Source: Miscanthus floridulus (lineage: Eukaryota; Streptophyta; Magnoliopsida; Poales; Poaceae). From it: 64,000 nucleotides of DNA. Under the pieces are notes generated by a model. The model saw only the letters and a program-made list of their open reading frames with translations, ran no database searches and was not told the DNA's origin. The first letter of the stretch is position 1, and every line of letters starts with the position of its first letter. Positions 11,628 through 24,300 of the stretch are shown in pieces. The position numbers and the translations under genes are program-made. The stretch lies in contig NC_089594.1 of assembly GCF_019320115.1 (NCBI RefSeq), positions 20,544,055-20,608,054 of the forward strand. The letters are read 5' to 3'.

Positions 11628-11657
11628 TGACGTCATTGTGACGTCACTGTGACGTCA
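11628..11657. promoter_or_regulatory. Three TGACGTCA palindromes at 11-bp spacing
   Basis: TGACGTCA occurs at 11628-11635, 11639-11646 and 11650-11657, so the centres are 11 bp apart, about one helical turn. This is the core bound by plant bZIP (TGA/CREB-like) factors. A fourth copy lies at 204-211 on the other side of the MULE. No gene start is evident close by, so activity is unproven. Confidence 0.4.
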
Positions 11658-11717
11658 CATTGACCTATATGTACGCGGTAAAAAGCATCAACTCATTGTC
11701 TCATTTAACCGGTGGCT

Positions 11718-11732
11718 CCGTGCAAAGCACGG
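11718..11732 (-). other. Hairpin at the likely Helitron 3' end
   Basis: CCGTGC-AAA-GCACGG is a 6-bp stem with a 3-base loop about 370 bp after the helicase stop codon. Grass Helitrons often carry a CCCGTGC/GCACGG hairpin about 10 bp from their 3' end. The expected CTRR end is not recognisable, so this is a candidate only. Confidence 0.5.
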
Positions 11733-12086
11733 GCATAATCTCACAATGTCACACATAGTTTATTAATTTAGTAATCTCACACATAGTTGATTAGCCTTCA
11801 AGCGTTCAGGATGAACACCATGCACAAGCGGCTGTATATACAAACTTAAATATAATATTCGAATAAATATAAACGTGTTACGCGACATTGTTCTTGAAAT
11901 ATAAATCTAACATGTATGGATGATTTTCAAGTTGGCATGTAGTGTGTATACAACATCTCTATGTAGAGTCTCTGATAATAAATTTAAAAATACCTAGGGA
12001 CAACAACAAATATGACGTTAGTGTGATACTATTTGTGTAATATTTAATTGAATAAAAAATGCATTGTATGTGTTAATAATGTTCTG

Positions 12087-15000
12087 TTACCTTGCATGTG
12101 GCGTTAGAACCTCCTTAAATACAATATTCTTTGTGAAAGTTTCATCCACTATTGGGGTCTTCTTATCCTTATCTTTTTTATTTGACACATTCTTATTTTT
12201 TTCCCCGGCATTCTTTTTAGCATTTTTCTTCTCCACCTTTTTGGCCTCCTCCTCATGTGCATCCGCATCAGGCGGGAGGGCAAGGATCTTAATATTCGTT
12301 ATTGTCGTGGCTCTAGACATCGCAACGTACAACTGACCGTGAGAGAACACCGGTGCGGGCAGGTACACACCCACGTTCAGGATAGTTTGGCCCTGTGACT
12401 TATTGACTGCCATGGCAAAGCTCAGCCTGATAGGAAACTACTTCCTCTTAACCTGGAACGGAAACATCTCGTCATCGGACGGCCATAGCGGTATTCGAGG
12501 AAGGAATACCCGCTTCCCAGCATGCTGCCCCACCACGATCTCCACATCGATTGTATTTCTTTGGAACCCCCGCACCACCAGCCTTGTACCATTGCATAGC
12601 CCAATGGCTGGGTCAATATTCCTAAGCAATATGATAGGACACCCGAACTTGAGCTTCAAGACGTGTGGAGGCAGCCCGTTGGGGGTCAGACTATTAAGGA
12701 ACTCCGATGGATAGTAGTTATGTGGATCATCTACCGCGGAGTCAAAACTATGATACACCATCTCGCCGCCCTGGAACATATCAATCATTTTCATATTGAG
12801 CACGTCAACCCAATCGTTACGTGTAGATAAAATCGCTCTGGTGGTGATGTAGTCTTTGTACGCCATGTTTGCATTTAGATCTGGAAAGATGATGCCGATC
12901 AATCTATGAAGATCTTTTTTGGCATCGCCAGAGTACAGGACACAGATCTCATCTGGAATACGTACATTGCCATCTTCGTTAACCTCTTCAGTTCCACCAC
13001 CAATGCACAATAGATAATCTGCAAACCACGGGTCACTCTGAGCCCTCATGTTGCGGATGAGCTTTAGGTGGCGCATGGATTCCCAAAGATACGACCTTCA
13101 TAGAGAAGCACAGACTATTTGAGCCCTGGATCCTTTCCGCACAATAGGGAGGAGCTGTCTGAAATCCCCACCAAGGACAACAGTCTTCCCACCAAACGGT
13201 AGGTCTGACCGGCCCATTATATCCCGTAGGCTGTTGTCTAGTGCTTCCATATTTTGCCTCTTTGTCATAGATGCCTCGTCCCAAATTATGAGAGCTGCTT
13301 GTTGTAGCAACTTGGCAGTACAACTCTATTTCGTGAAGCTACAGCAACCACCCTCTTCAACAGTGAGGGGTATCTTGAAACGCGAGTGGACTATCCTCCC
13401 ACCTGGCATTATGGATGCTGCGACTCCAGATGTAGCTATAGCCACGGCAATCTTGTCCTGGCTACGTAGTTTTGCGAGAAGTGCCCTATACAAAAAGGTC
13501 TTTCCCGTCCCGCTAGGTCCATCCACAAAGAATAGCCCACCTTGTTTGCTGTAGACAGCGGCCATTATCTCATCGTAGGCAGACCTTTGCTCGGCGTTGA
13601 GTGAGTCGCACAATAGCACATCTTCGACATTCTGCTCGACGCTAGCTTCCTCAAATATCTCATGAGGAATATGGCTAGCATCGTCGTATGAGTGATCAAT
13701 ATCGGAAAGAGGAAATGGCCTTATGTCCTTCCCCATAGATTGCAGCATGTTTCTAATGTCTATCAAAACCATCTGTTGAACCAGATCTAGGGATGGATTA
13801 TTGCGGCTGTAGTCCTCTGACATTGCATCGTAGTGTTTTTCCACAACCTCATCACATCATTCGGCTCGCAGAATACCAATATTGTTGCAAATAGCCTTCG
13901 CAGAGAGGAAGGCATCTAGAAGAAAGTAGCTTCACTTAGACATTCATCTAGTGTATTGTCTTCTTCGATTAGACCCCTTCTTTCCGCAGCTTCACGGAAC
14001 GAAGGCAGTAGAACGCCATCAACCATCCTAAGGTGTTCGTATGAGGTAGCACCAGCAACATTGTTTAAGAGAACACAAAGAAAGTAGCATTCTTGCTCAG
14101 TAGGATGGGCTGAGATGACTCTGCCAACTTGAAAAACGGAGTTTTTCCTTTTCTGCCAGAATTTACCATCAGACTGCCACGTAAAATGCTCCGGAAGTCC
14201 CGATATAATATTCTGCAGGCTTCCCCATGCATCCTGTTTGCCTCGAAGTATGCTATCAGCATTGACTTTTCTACACCTAGCCTATTAATGATCCGTTCGA
14301 CCTTGTCCCGTTTATGAAATGCCACCATGTGCATGTCGGGTAGATGAAGCTGCAGCTGCTGTACTGGTGGATGGTTCTTGCTCAAGTCAAAGCCATATAT
14401 CCTCCAGAGTGCTTCTGGAGGTGTCACCCACCGGGCGTCTCTATACTGCTTGATCTCATCAACGTTGCCTTTCTCGTCTGCTTTGTCGGTCTCCCTCATC
14501 ACCACCGATGCTCTGTCATGTCCCTTGTATATGTACTTGAACAGATACTTTACTGATTTGATGCTCCCGCAGGCCTCAACATTTATATGGTAGTTGAAGG
14601 TACGTAGTAGGCAAGGGTTGTAAGGAACAACCCATTGATTGTCCAGGTAATGGCCTCGAACTTTTTGCGTACGGCCGTCATTGTGTCACCGATAGATGGG
14701 GTACGAATCCTTTCCATGTGATGTGGCCTCACAGAATGGGCGCGGGTAAATGACCCGCAGCCCACCGTGCATGGACAGTATGTATTAAGCGTCCCACAAG
14801 GACCATGCATCATATGCTTCGTGACCATCTTGTATAGCTCAGGGTACTTTTCCTTTTTGGTAGCTCTACAGTGATGATCATGTCATATTGCTCGGGACAT
14901 GTGAGTTTGTACTTCCGTTCCATTATTAGCAAGAAGTGTGCATGTGGCAAGCCCCTCTTCTTGAACTCCACTATATATACATATGCCTTCACCTTCCCAA

Positions 15001-16561
15001 GTATGTCTTTCTCCATCAATATTTTCCTCATCGCCTCTAACTTTGCTCTGAAGACTCGTGTGACGAGATCTAGGCGGTCCTGTGGTGTCTGGCCTGGATA
15101 AAGTTCATTCTTGATCTCATCCTAGTTAGGGTTGCACGTCATTGTGAGAAAGATATCAGGTTTACCGCACTTTCGCACCAGAGCCATTGCATCCATGTAC
15201 CGACGCCTCATATCACGGGGTCCTCTGATGAATGACGAAGATAGGACAGTACGCCTTCCGATGTTCTCAGCAAATCCTTCACCCGAATGCATGTTGTCCA
15301 CCAGGCCTTGGTATAGGTCAGCCCTCAAAGTATCTTGATTGTTCCTCATGTAGTCTAAATGCGAGCTCTCAATCTTGATGTAGGTGTCAACGGCGAACTG
15401 CTGGAAAAGACGCCGACCATAGAGTATTGGATTAAATATCCCTAGTCGCATCTAGAACTTGTAGCAGTAGTAGTCACGCACGAAGACACATGTATTCGCA
15501 ACAGGTTCTACAGGGAGACATTGTTCGAATTAGTATCATGAGTTAACAGAAAAGAGTTTATATTGCATTATTGAAAAGAGTTCAAGTTACCTCCATCATT
15601 ATCGCCACCATTCTCAGCACGCTTTTTGCGGATTGCTTGAGCTCGATCAACTTGAGCCATAGTCACACCCACTTTTGGAATGCAATTGTGCCACCCGAGC
15701 TCACCCATTGGAAAGAACACCGGGTATGACAGTGGGTCGTAGCATGCATTATATGAGCGGATGTCGTGTATAGACCGATCCTTCCCTTGCAGGAGAACAC
15801 TATGCTCGAATTGGCCGTGATGGTCACTCCCCTCAACCCAAACGACGGCCACCTCTGATGTCAATGGCACGTTATATGTTCTCTGGTCAAGCCGCTGGTC
15901 AAGGTTCAACTCGACTCAGTAATCCTCAAGGTTTTCAACGTGTCCCATATGCCTTAGTTGCTGAGAGTAGGGATTCTCATTAAAGATCCTAACCAATTGC
16001 TCTATAACTTCTCTGTCTTTTTTGGCGCATTGCTCACGGCACTTGCTCATCTGATGCTCGAGGGATGGATCGTCGTCACAAAAATAAAGCTCAAGGTCTC
16101 TTTTTGACACCCTCCTCTTTACCAAATGATCGTATGTTATGGTAAATCTGGCCATGGGCACGGAACATGTAGACACCATAGATTCGCATGTTAGTGGTCA
16201 CACGATCTAGGTGGCAGTACAGAGAAGTGAAAGAGAAGTGGCCGTTGAAATATCTGATGTTTGCATGAAAGTGCCTAGCATCAGCATCCGAGCTTGACAA
16301 CAACCTCATGAGCTCTGGTGGTGTCTCAGGAGTTGAAAGATGAATCTTTCCACCCCGATAACAAAATCCAGGCGGTTCACCCTCAAATTTCTTTACGTTG
16401 CAGTGCTCGTAGTTCAGCACCGACGATAGCATGTGCGACTCTAACGAGACATTAGCGTAAACCTTGTCGTATGAATCCGCGACATCAGGCTCACTGTTCT
16501 CGTACTCATCCATGTTGAGATTATGCTCGACGTCGGTTCCCTCCTCGTCGTCTTCTGACAA
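12087..16561 (-). pseudogene. Helitron RepHel (HUH endonuclease plus PIF1-like helicase), broken
   Basis: Reading right to left: a Helitron N-terminal region (16561-15568); a Helitron-like domain with FNPILYGRRLFQQFAVD (about 15440); the HUH motif in GLPHAHFLLI (His-Ala-His at 14936-14944); the two-tyrosine motif KYLFKYIYKG (about 14525-14555); helicase Walker A GPSGTGKT (13497-13520); Walker B IIWDEAS (about 13270); GGDFRQLLPI; and a C-terminal [10 protein letters not shown] followed by YVAMSRA. In-frame stops: 15916-15918, 15452-15454, 15122-15124, 13326-13328, 13098-13100 and 12438-12440. Each is one transition away from the Gln, Arg or Trp codon that the context predicts. Single-base frameshifts occur near 14120 and near 13850. 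The protein cannot be made from this copy. Confidence 0.9.
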
Positions 16562-16573
16562 AATGTTGATGTG

Positions 16574-18832
16574 TTACGCGTTGAAAGAAAGTTTGTGAAA
16601 AAATGTTTTGACTATTACGCGGTGTACCATGTCTGGCGAAAAAGTACGCCTCATCTTCTTCCTCGTCCTCCTCAAATACCACATCCTCATCATAGTCTGT
16701 GCAATACGGCCACATATATGATGAGAGAAACATAATGGCATACAAAAAGAACAAAAATGGATAAATTTAATAAAGAAAATAGCATCCTTGACCATAGAGT
16801 TTGGTGTATCAGCTTGTGCACCATTTGGAGGCATTGAAGAGATACCGTCAACTATTGACGGTTGTGTCTGTGTACCTGTGCAATTATTAGGTGGTGGAAC
16901 TAGAGTTTCCTGGATGACACCATCTGTAGTAAGAAAAGGTGAGTTTTTGGAATAGGAGAACGAAGGTGAAAGTATCGACAATATATAGTGATCAAGGCTA
17001 ATTACCGTTGTAAACCACACTCGGTTCAGCCGGGTCGTTCGAATCATTGCACTTTCCATCCGCACACCCTCTAGCCCTTCTTCCAATGTTTGCTTCAAAA
17101 GCCCGATTGCGACGGGATAGGAGGGCATTTCTCTCTTTAGTGGTCACTCGATGCCTATGTATGGTCTGTGCCACAGCCACTTTAGGGGTCTGGACTTCTA
17201 GATTTTGAACTACAGTCGGCGTGATGTCAACAGGCGTGCCAGTCAATTCACATAATTCCATATCGTGTGAAGGTGCTTTAGGCGATTGAGGTGAAGAAGG
17301 GAAAATAAGCTGAGGGTTAAAGTGAGGGCTCTCCATGGCGATTGAGTCCGGATGCAAATTGTTAGCTCGGTGTTCTCTCACCATCGTATTTTATTTTTTG
17401 TTGCTCTCTTTTCGTTTTAACTTCTTCTCTTGTGGAGTCATTTGCAGTTTTCTTGCAGCATTCTTCGCCGCATACAAGTCATGTCGCCTCTTGTTTATTA
17501 GCGCCTTTTGTTCAGGAGACAGTGTAGCCCGTCGTGCTCTATCTAGTTCACGCTTACGCTCTTTTGGACACGTGACAATATTGTCGATGGAATTGAATGC
17601 ATTTACAACACCTAAATGTAATAAGAAAAAGTACGGTCTCAATGTCTCATCGATGAAGGACACACAATAATTCAAATTGTGTGATAATAAACTTTACACA
17701 ACAGTGTCAGGTACAATGGTGTTGAAACTCCTTTAGTAATTAAAAACAAAGCCACGATTCTATAAAGGCGTACTTGTTTCATGAATAGTGTTGATATCCG
17801 TCTCAGTTAAACTATCGTCAATATCACAAAGAGGGGGTGATTCCTCGTTTCCTCCGATGCTTAAAGGGATAGAACCGTCTAAATTTTTATTGATATAATA
17901 AGTATCCTACGGCACCATGGAATTTTTTACCGTAAAGAAATCAATAGTTTTGCTATACCTGCTGATTGGCAAGTCTCCTTTGGAGTCATTTGTAGCATCT
18001 TTGCAGACTTTTTTGATGTCTTTTTTTGTGCATACAATTCACGTCGTTTCTTATTCAGTAGCGCCCTTTCTTCAAGAGACATTATAGCTTTTCTTGCTCT
18101 ATCACGATCACGCTTACGCTCTTTTGGACACGTGACAAGCCGGTTGATGGGACTAGGTGCATATCTAGAACCTATATATCATGGAATGACATCTTAATCA
18201 ACGCATGCTAGGACGGTGTCTAAGCACACCTATAAGAAACTAACACAGGCACGATTCACAAGAATATCAGGCAATGGATACAAAAGTGTCCCGTTTCATG
18301 AATAGTGCTGATATCTTGCTCACTATCAATGTCATGCACGTCATCAGTGCCACCAATGCAACTGAAAGGTTCCGTACCGTCTACAAATATAACCATGTAA
18401 TTAAAATTGAACCATACAATAAGCAAACTATGACGACACGATAATTTTAGGCGCCGCACCAATAAATACTTTTATTAGCTGAATAAGTAATCTGATAATT
18501 GTTGAAAGCCATTACTGTAGGTTGACTGCGTATGGAGCCGATCACTATTTTCGCCTGTTTCATTATGTGTATTCGCATCTGCAATACAAAACATAATAAT
18601 TGTTATTAATTAAAACACGAATGGCAGTCAAAATGACACTCAACAATACCTCCATAGCTGTTGAATGGGAAGCCATATTGTTTTCAAGATCAACATTCTC
18701 TTGGTTACTCATCTTATACCTCTGACGGGGTTTCTTGTTTCTTTCGGTCCCCTTTTCATCAGACATCGTTGCATACCGTTCTCTCTCCCTCTGCCTCTTC
18801 TGCTCATTACGATCCCCATCTAGTGGCACCAA
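16574..18832 (-). pseudogene. Helitron N-terminal exons with repeated basic motif
   Basis: Upstream of the Rep region lie several short coding blocks: 17384-16998 (MVREHRANNLHPDS, then RRNRAFEANIGRRARGC); 17675-17391 (CPKERKRELDRARRATLSPE, then LYAAKNAARK); a related block at about 18160-17960 (CPKERKRDRDRARKAIMSLE); and 18832-18563 (QKRQRERERYATMSDEKG). They look like degenerate copies of one unit: a basic Arg/Lys helix, a Leu/Met-Ser-x-Glu turn, then a Tyr-Ala-x-Lys-Lys helix. Similar basic, repeated N-termini are common in grass Helitron proteins. Exon borders were not resolved. Confidence 0.6.
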
Positions 18833-18860
18833 CCCTGATTTTGTATGATTTCCTTCAATA

Positions 18861-20808
18861 AAGTTTGGTGAGGAGTTGAAAACATATAAACATAGAACAT
18901 GTAGAGAGGCTGTAAAAGTTTATATACCTCCATGTGTTGTATTTGTAAGGTACCCGATCACCGGTTGGCCTTGGCGTGTCCATCAACACTACCAAACACT
19001 TTTAGCAATACTGTACCTTTGAAATAATGTGCCCAATTCAATATGGACAAGTGAAAAGCAGTGCAAGCTAGGTTGCTGTAGGGGAAATAAAGAATCAAAG
19101 AAAAGACCATAAATTTAGTATCGTTGCTATATCTGAATATTTTTGTTCATGTTTTACTACTTAGAAATGTATTCAGGAAGTGCTTTGACTTTTGAAAAAA
19201 AAAAGTGGTGGGCACATGTGGCTGTTTGCATACATTCCCTGCCTCTCAAATGCAATCTGAAAAGGAGAGGCATGGAGTTGGATACTTGCTGCTGCATATG
19301 CAACAGATCAGATGACAACTACTAATTAGCCTTGGGTTTTTGCCCAGCCATGGTTGTTGTGACAGATTGAGAAGACAAAAATCGCATAGGAGCAGTTGAT
19401 CAGAAACTCAAAAGTGCAGACGCTAACAAGCAGGGAAACACAAGAACTTCACCTTCTCCAAACTTTAAGCAGAGCAGCACAATCCCCAACTCCTGATCTG
19501 AAAATTAATTCGCCACGTTAGCAACATCCGATGGCAGATGAGGTATATTAACAACTACTAATTTGCCAGTGATCACAATTTTAGATTAAAATCAATTTTA
19601 GCAGATAAGACTTTTTGCAGATCTGACAGATAATCACCACAATAAGCGCTGCCAGATAATGCTCAATTTTAAGGAGCCAAGGCTTTTTGCAGAACTCTAA
19701 CAGAGAAAACTCTACCATGATCATCTAGCAAGTTTGATACATATAGAAGCGATAATGGGCCTGTTGCACTCTTTAGCAAGTAACCTTGAAAAAAAAGGTA
19801 CATCAGTACAATAGATCAGCAGTGCTTTTATGACCAGTAAGCTAATCATATACATATCATATATTAATCAAAGTATCAATACGTTCTCATGATTACAACC
19901 AAATCATTTTTTATTTAACAACTACAAGATAGTGTTATGTTCATTATCAGGTAGCAAGCTAGTAATCACAATGCATGAGAATAGATGAATCACCTTTGCT
20001 AGTGCTAAGATAGAGTCGTCGGTGTACTTGTATCAGGTCCAGACTTTGGAGCTGGCACAAAATTATTTAGTATATGCACTTGTACAATGGACTTAATTCT
20101 ACAAATAAACAAACACATCAGAAGAAATGAATCACCTTTGCTATGGCTGAGATGGAGTCAATGGCATATTTGTATCAGCTCCAAACACTGGAGGTGGCAG
20201 AAAATTATTTAGTATCTGTATTTGTAAAGTAGATTTAATTCTACAAGTAAACAAAGCTTATTCTGAATAAACATAGATATATTTATCCCGACAATACTTG
20301 CAGAATGGATCATCATTACAAGTTTTACTAAACCAAAATAAATTATCTTGATAACTTGTTGCAATTTTGATAACTTGTTGCAATTTATTACTGAACCAAG
20401 GGATAACACAGACTACTTATGGTATACAAAGGATTGGAAAACACTGATTCAACACTGGAGAACTCGGTTAGCTCCGCATAGGAACTTGTTAAAGCACAGC
20501 CTTGCTGCTTATAATTTAATGGTTTGCTCGGCACAGGAATTCCTTGCTTTAACCCTTATCTCTGCTTGCCCTTTGCTTTTATGGTTAGCTCTGCACAAGA
20601 ATTTGTTGCTTTAGTTGTTAGCTCTGCATCAAGAATTTGTAAATCATTGAACCAAGCATGCAGTCCTGAATAACCTTAATTCAAGTCTCTTGTGAAATTT
20701 TACTTAAACTTGGATGTCACTTGACCAAATCTATAAAATATGGAGTGTTGAACGAACAACAAAAGATCAGAAGATCAAACAATCTACCATTTCAGTCCTC
20801 ACTGTCTA
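18861..20808. other. AT-rich non-coding stretch
   Basis: No coding region of note was seen. It may contain the Helitron 5' end on its left side. The sequence resumes beyond the copia element at 25290, which indicates one stretch split by that insertion. Confidence 0.5.
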
Positions 20809-20813
20809 ATTAC
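20809..20813. repeat. 5-bp target-site duplication of copia element, left copy
   Basis: ATTAC just before the left LTR; the same five bases follow the right LTR at 25285-25289. Confidence 0.88.
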
Positions 20814-21259
20814 TGTTAGATAATTTATTGCTTCCTTGTGTGAACACACGGCAGGGGAAGGCGGCGCCGAAAAGGCTTTCTGCTGTGGTACTATAGCCGT
20901 TGCAGGGGTAGGCGCCGAACGGCTCACCTGCCGTACTGTAGCCATAGCAGGGACAGGCGCAGAAGTCAGTCCTGCCGTGTTATCTAGTCACTGTTGCAGC
21001 ATGGCAGCTGTACTAGGACTAGATGGATAGAGTTGTATATATAGTTTGCCACTGCAACTCAATAAAGATGAAGTTCAGATTTGCCATCTCCTCTACAGGG
21101 CTTCGGCCAATGCTGGTGCTCGTGCTGTGTGTGTATGCTCTGTTCTCTCTCCCTTCTTCTACCTTTAGCCATAGAGTGTGGTCGGACAACACTTGTTGTG
21201 GTCGGCAAGACTGGTGAGTGGTCGACTCACCTGAGCCGGTGATCCTGTGTGGGCCAACA
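20814..21259 (+). repeat. Left (5') LTR of copia element
   Basis: Starts TGTTAGATAATT and ends GGGCCAACA, 446 bp, the same length as the right LTR. It contains TATATATAG (about 21035) and AATAAAG (about 21060), plausible TATA and polyadenylation signals. Confidence 0.92.
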
Positions 21260-21261
21260 AG

Positions 21262-21273
21262 TGGTATCGGAGC
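21262..21273 (+). promoter_or_regulatory. Primer-binding site (initiator tRNA-Met)
   Basis: TGGTATCGGAGC lies two bases after the left LTR. It differs by one base from TGGTATCAGAGC, the usual plant copia site complementary to the 3' end of initiator tRNA-Met. Confidence 0.85.
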
Positions 21274-21307
21274 CGTACAAGCGCCGTCGCAGGACTAACT
21301 GCTGGCG

Positions 21308-24300
21308 ATGACGGACGGTTTGGAGATGGACGATAGCAGTGGCACTGTTGTGGCTGTCCAGCCACGACAGGAGGTCGTTGTTCGCATGGTGCGGGAGGTC
21401 AGTGGCACCAGTTGGCCGACGCTGACTTGCACCAACTATGGCGAGTGGGCGGTGACCATGAAGGTCAAGCTCAGAGCCCGGCGGCTCTGGAATGCAATTG
21501 ACAAAGGCACCGACAATGAAGAAGACGACATGTCAGCGATGGAGGCTATCCTCGCTGCTGTATCGAGGGAGTACAGGGAGCCATTGGGGGTGGAGAGCTC
21601 TGCTAAGGAAACATGGGAGGCCATTGCAGCGATGCGCGTCGGTTCTGACCGCGTAAAGAAGGCAACGGCCCAACTTCTGAATCAGGAGTACGCCAACCTC
21701 AAGTTCAAGGATGGTGAATCAGTGGAGGACTTCTCCCTCTGCCTGCAGACGCTCATCAGCAAGCTGAAGAGCCATGGCGTCACCATCGATGAAGAGGAGG
21801 CGGTCTCCAAGTACCTCTACTCCGTGCCGATAAAGTACATCCAGATTGCTCTATCCATAGAGACGATGCTGGACTTGTCCACCCTCACCATTGAGGATGT
21901 GACAGGCCGTCTGCGGGCAGTGGATGAGCGCCTGGAGCAGGCGACAGCAACGAAGGACAGCGGTAAACTACTGTTGACAGAGGAGGAGTGGGCTGCTCGG
22001 AGGAACTCTGGGGTAGACTCCTCTAGCTGCTCGGTGAAGAAGTAGGTCGACCCCAATGCCTGCTGGCGCTGTGGGAAGACGGGCTATTAGGCACGGGAGT
22101 GCCCAAATCACAAACAGGAGAAGAAGGCTGAAGCTCATCTGGCACAAGCTGATGATGAGGATGAGGCCACTATCCTGATGGCGACATTTTGTGCACTGCA
22201 CGACGTCGAGGCCGAGGAGAAGGAAGAGGTTATTGTGGTGGAAGGGCCTAGCAAGGCTCTAAAAGCCGTCTACCTCGACGAACCACGCGCCCAAGTCCAC
22301 CTCGGACATGTGGGTGGTGAGCAGGAGCAGCTATGGTATCTAGACTCTGGCACCAGCAACCACATGACGGGCTCCAAGGCAGCCTTCTCTGAGCTCGACG
22401 ACGATGTAACTGATACGGTGAAGTTCGGTGATGGCACAAGGGTGGGAATCCGAGGGCGCGACACCATCATCTTCAGGTGCCAGAACGGTGAGCACCGCGC
22501 GCTAATGGATGTATATTACATCCCGCAGCTGCGTTCAAGCATCATCAGCATTGGCCAACTGGATGAGCGCGATAGCGAGGTACTGATCAAGGACGGAGTC
22601 CTCAGGATCAGGGACTGAGAGAAGCGACTTCTTGCCAAGGTGAAGAGGTCTAAGAACCAATTGTACCTACTCGATTTGAAGGTGGAGCGGCTTCACTAGC
22701 ACTTTCGTTGTCGAGCACTTGGTCATCTACGGTGGTGGAGATGCTGGGGAAGAGGTGCCGAGCACTTCGAAAGGGGTGCCGAGCACTCTAGCTATAGAGC
22801 TGAGCACTCTTGGGGAGGTGCCGAGCACTCCGAGAGGGGTGCTGAGCACTCTGGGAGTGGTGCCAGGAGGTTCTGCAGTGGTGGCGACCACTCCATGACG
22901 GGTGCCGAGCACTCCCGTAGCAGAGCCAAAGGGTCTTGCAGTGGGGCCGACCACTACAAGACTAGGACTGAGCACTCCTGCAGTGGTGCCGACCACTCCA
23001 GGAGTGGTGACGAGCTATCTAGAAGTAGTGTCGAGCACTGCATCCGGGGTGCCGAGCACTCCAGGTACTGTGTCGAGCACTCCGACGAAATAGGGAACTC
23101 CATCGATGTCGATCGAGTTCACCTCACCTCCATGTGACATCACTGAGTTCGTGGATTCCTTCCATGAAGGTGAGGAGGTGCGGTTCAACAGGCTGGACGA
23201 CATCGTCGGTGGCACAGGGCCCTCAGGCCTGGTGGGTAGGCTGCTCAATGACCTAGAGCTGCTTCTCGTCAGTGCTGAGGAACCACCCACGTTCGTGCTG
23301 GTCAAGCGCGATGGACGCTGGCGACGGGCGATGCTGGAGGAGATGAAGGCGATCGAGGAAAATGAGACTTGGGAGCTCATCGATCCGCCTCCAGGATGCC
23401 ATCCGGTCGGTCTGAAGTGGGTGTGCAAGGTCAAGCGGGACGAGCATGGCGCTATTGTCAAACACAAGGCGCACCTCGTGGCCCGAGGCTTTGTCCAGCA
23501 CGAGGGCATCGACTTCGAGGAAGTCTTTGTGCCGATAGCGCGCATGGAGTCCGTCCGTTTGCTACTGGCTTTAGCAGCAGCAAAGGACTGGCGCGTCCAT
23601 CACCTAGATGTTAAATTGGCCTTCCTCAACCGCAAGCTAGCGGAGACGGTCTTCATCAGACAACCTCCGGGTTTTGCCTTCAAGGGAGCGGAGCACATGG
23701 TGCTCCGACTACGCAAGGCGCTCTACGGACTGCGCAAGCCCTATGAGCGTGGAACGCCAAGCTTGACGCCATGCTGGGCGAGCTTGGGTTCAAGAGGCGC
23801 GCAACCGAGCACGCGCTCTACACGCGGCGACGGGGGAAGGAAGAGCTCATCGTCGGCATGTATGTGGATGACTTGATCGTCACCGGCGTGCGTGCGGAGG
23901 ACATCGACAGCTTCATGAGCGAGATGGCGGCTCGTTTTCGAATGAGCGATCTCAGCGCACTCTCCTACTACCTCAGCATCGAGGTGAGATAGGGGAAGGA
24001 GGCGCTCACGCTCGATCAGAGCGCGTACACCTCGAAGCTATTGGAGCGGAGCGGCATGGCTGAGTGCAAGCCGTGCGTGACTCCGATGGAGGAGCGGCTG
24101 AAGCTGACAAAGGCCAGTACCGCGGTGAAGGTGGATGCAACACTCTACCAGAGCATCGTCGACGGTCTGCACTACCTAGTCCACACGAGGCCGGACATTG
24201 CGTTCGCCGTGGGCTACGTTAGTCGCTTCATGGAGGATCCCAGAGAGGATCACTGGGCTGCGGTGAAGCGGCTACTGCGCTATGTCAAGGGGACGGTGGA

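Larger units (their letters stand above)
11705..18860 (-). mobile_element. Helitron relic
   Basis: A minus-strand RepHel coding region is followed on its 3' side by a short GC-rich hairpin (11718-11732), as in Helitron 3' ends. I could not place the 5' TC or the 3' CTRR terminus, so both limits are approximate. The coding region has many stops and at least two frameshifts. Helitrons transpose by rolling-circle replication using a HUH endonuclease fused to a PIF1-like helicase. Confidence 0.8.

Noticed and set aside
11718..11745. Exact Helitron 3' terminus
   Set aside because: The hairpin is present but no CTRR followed by T lies at the expected distance, so I give no exact end.
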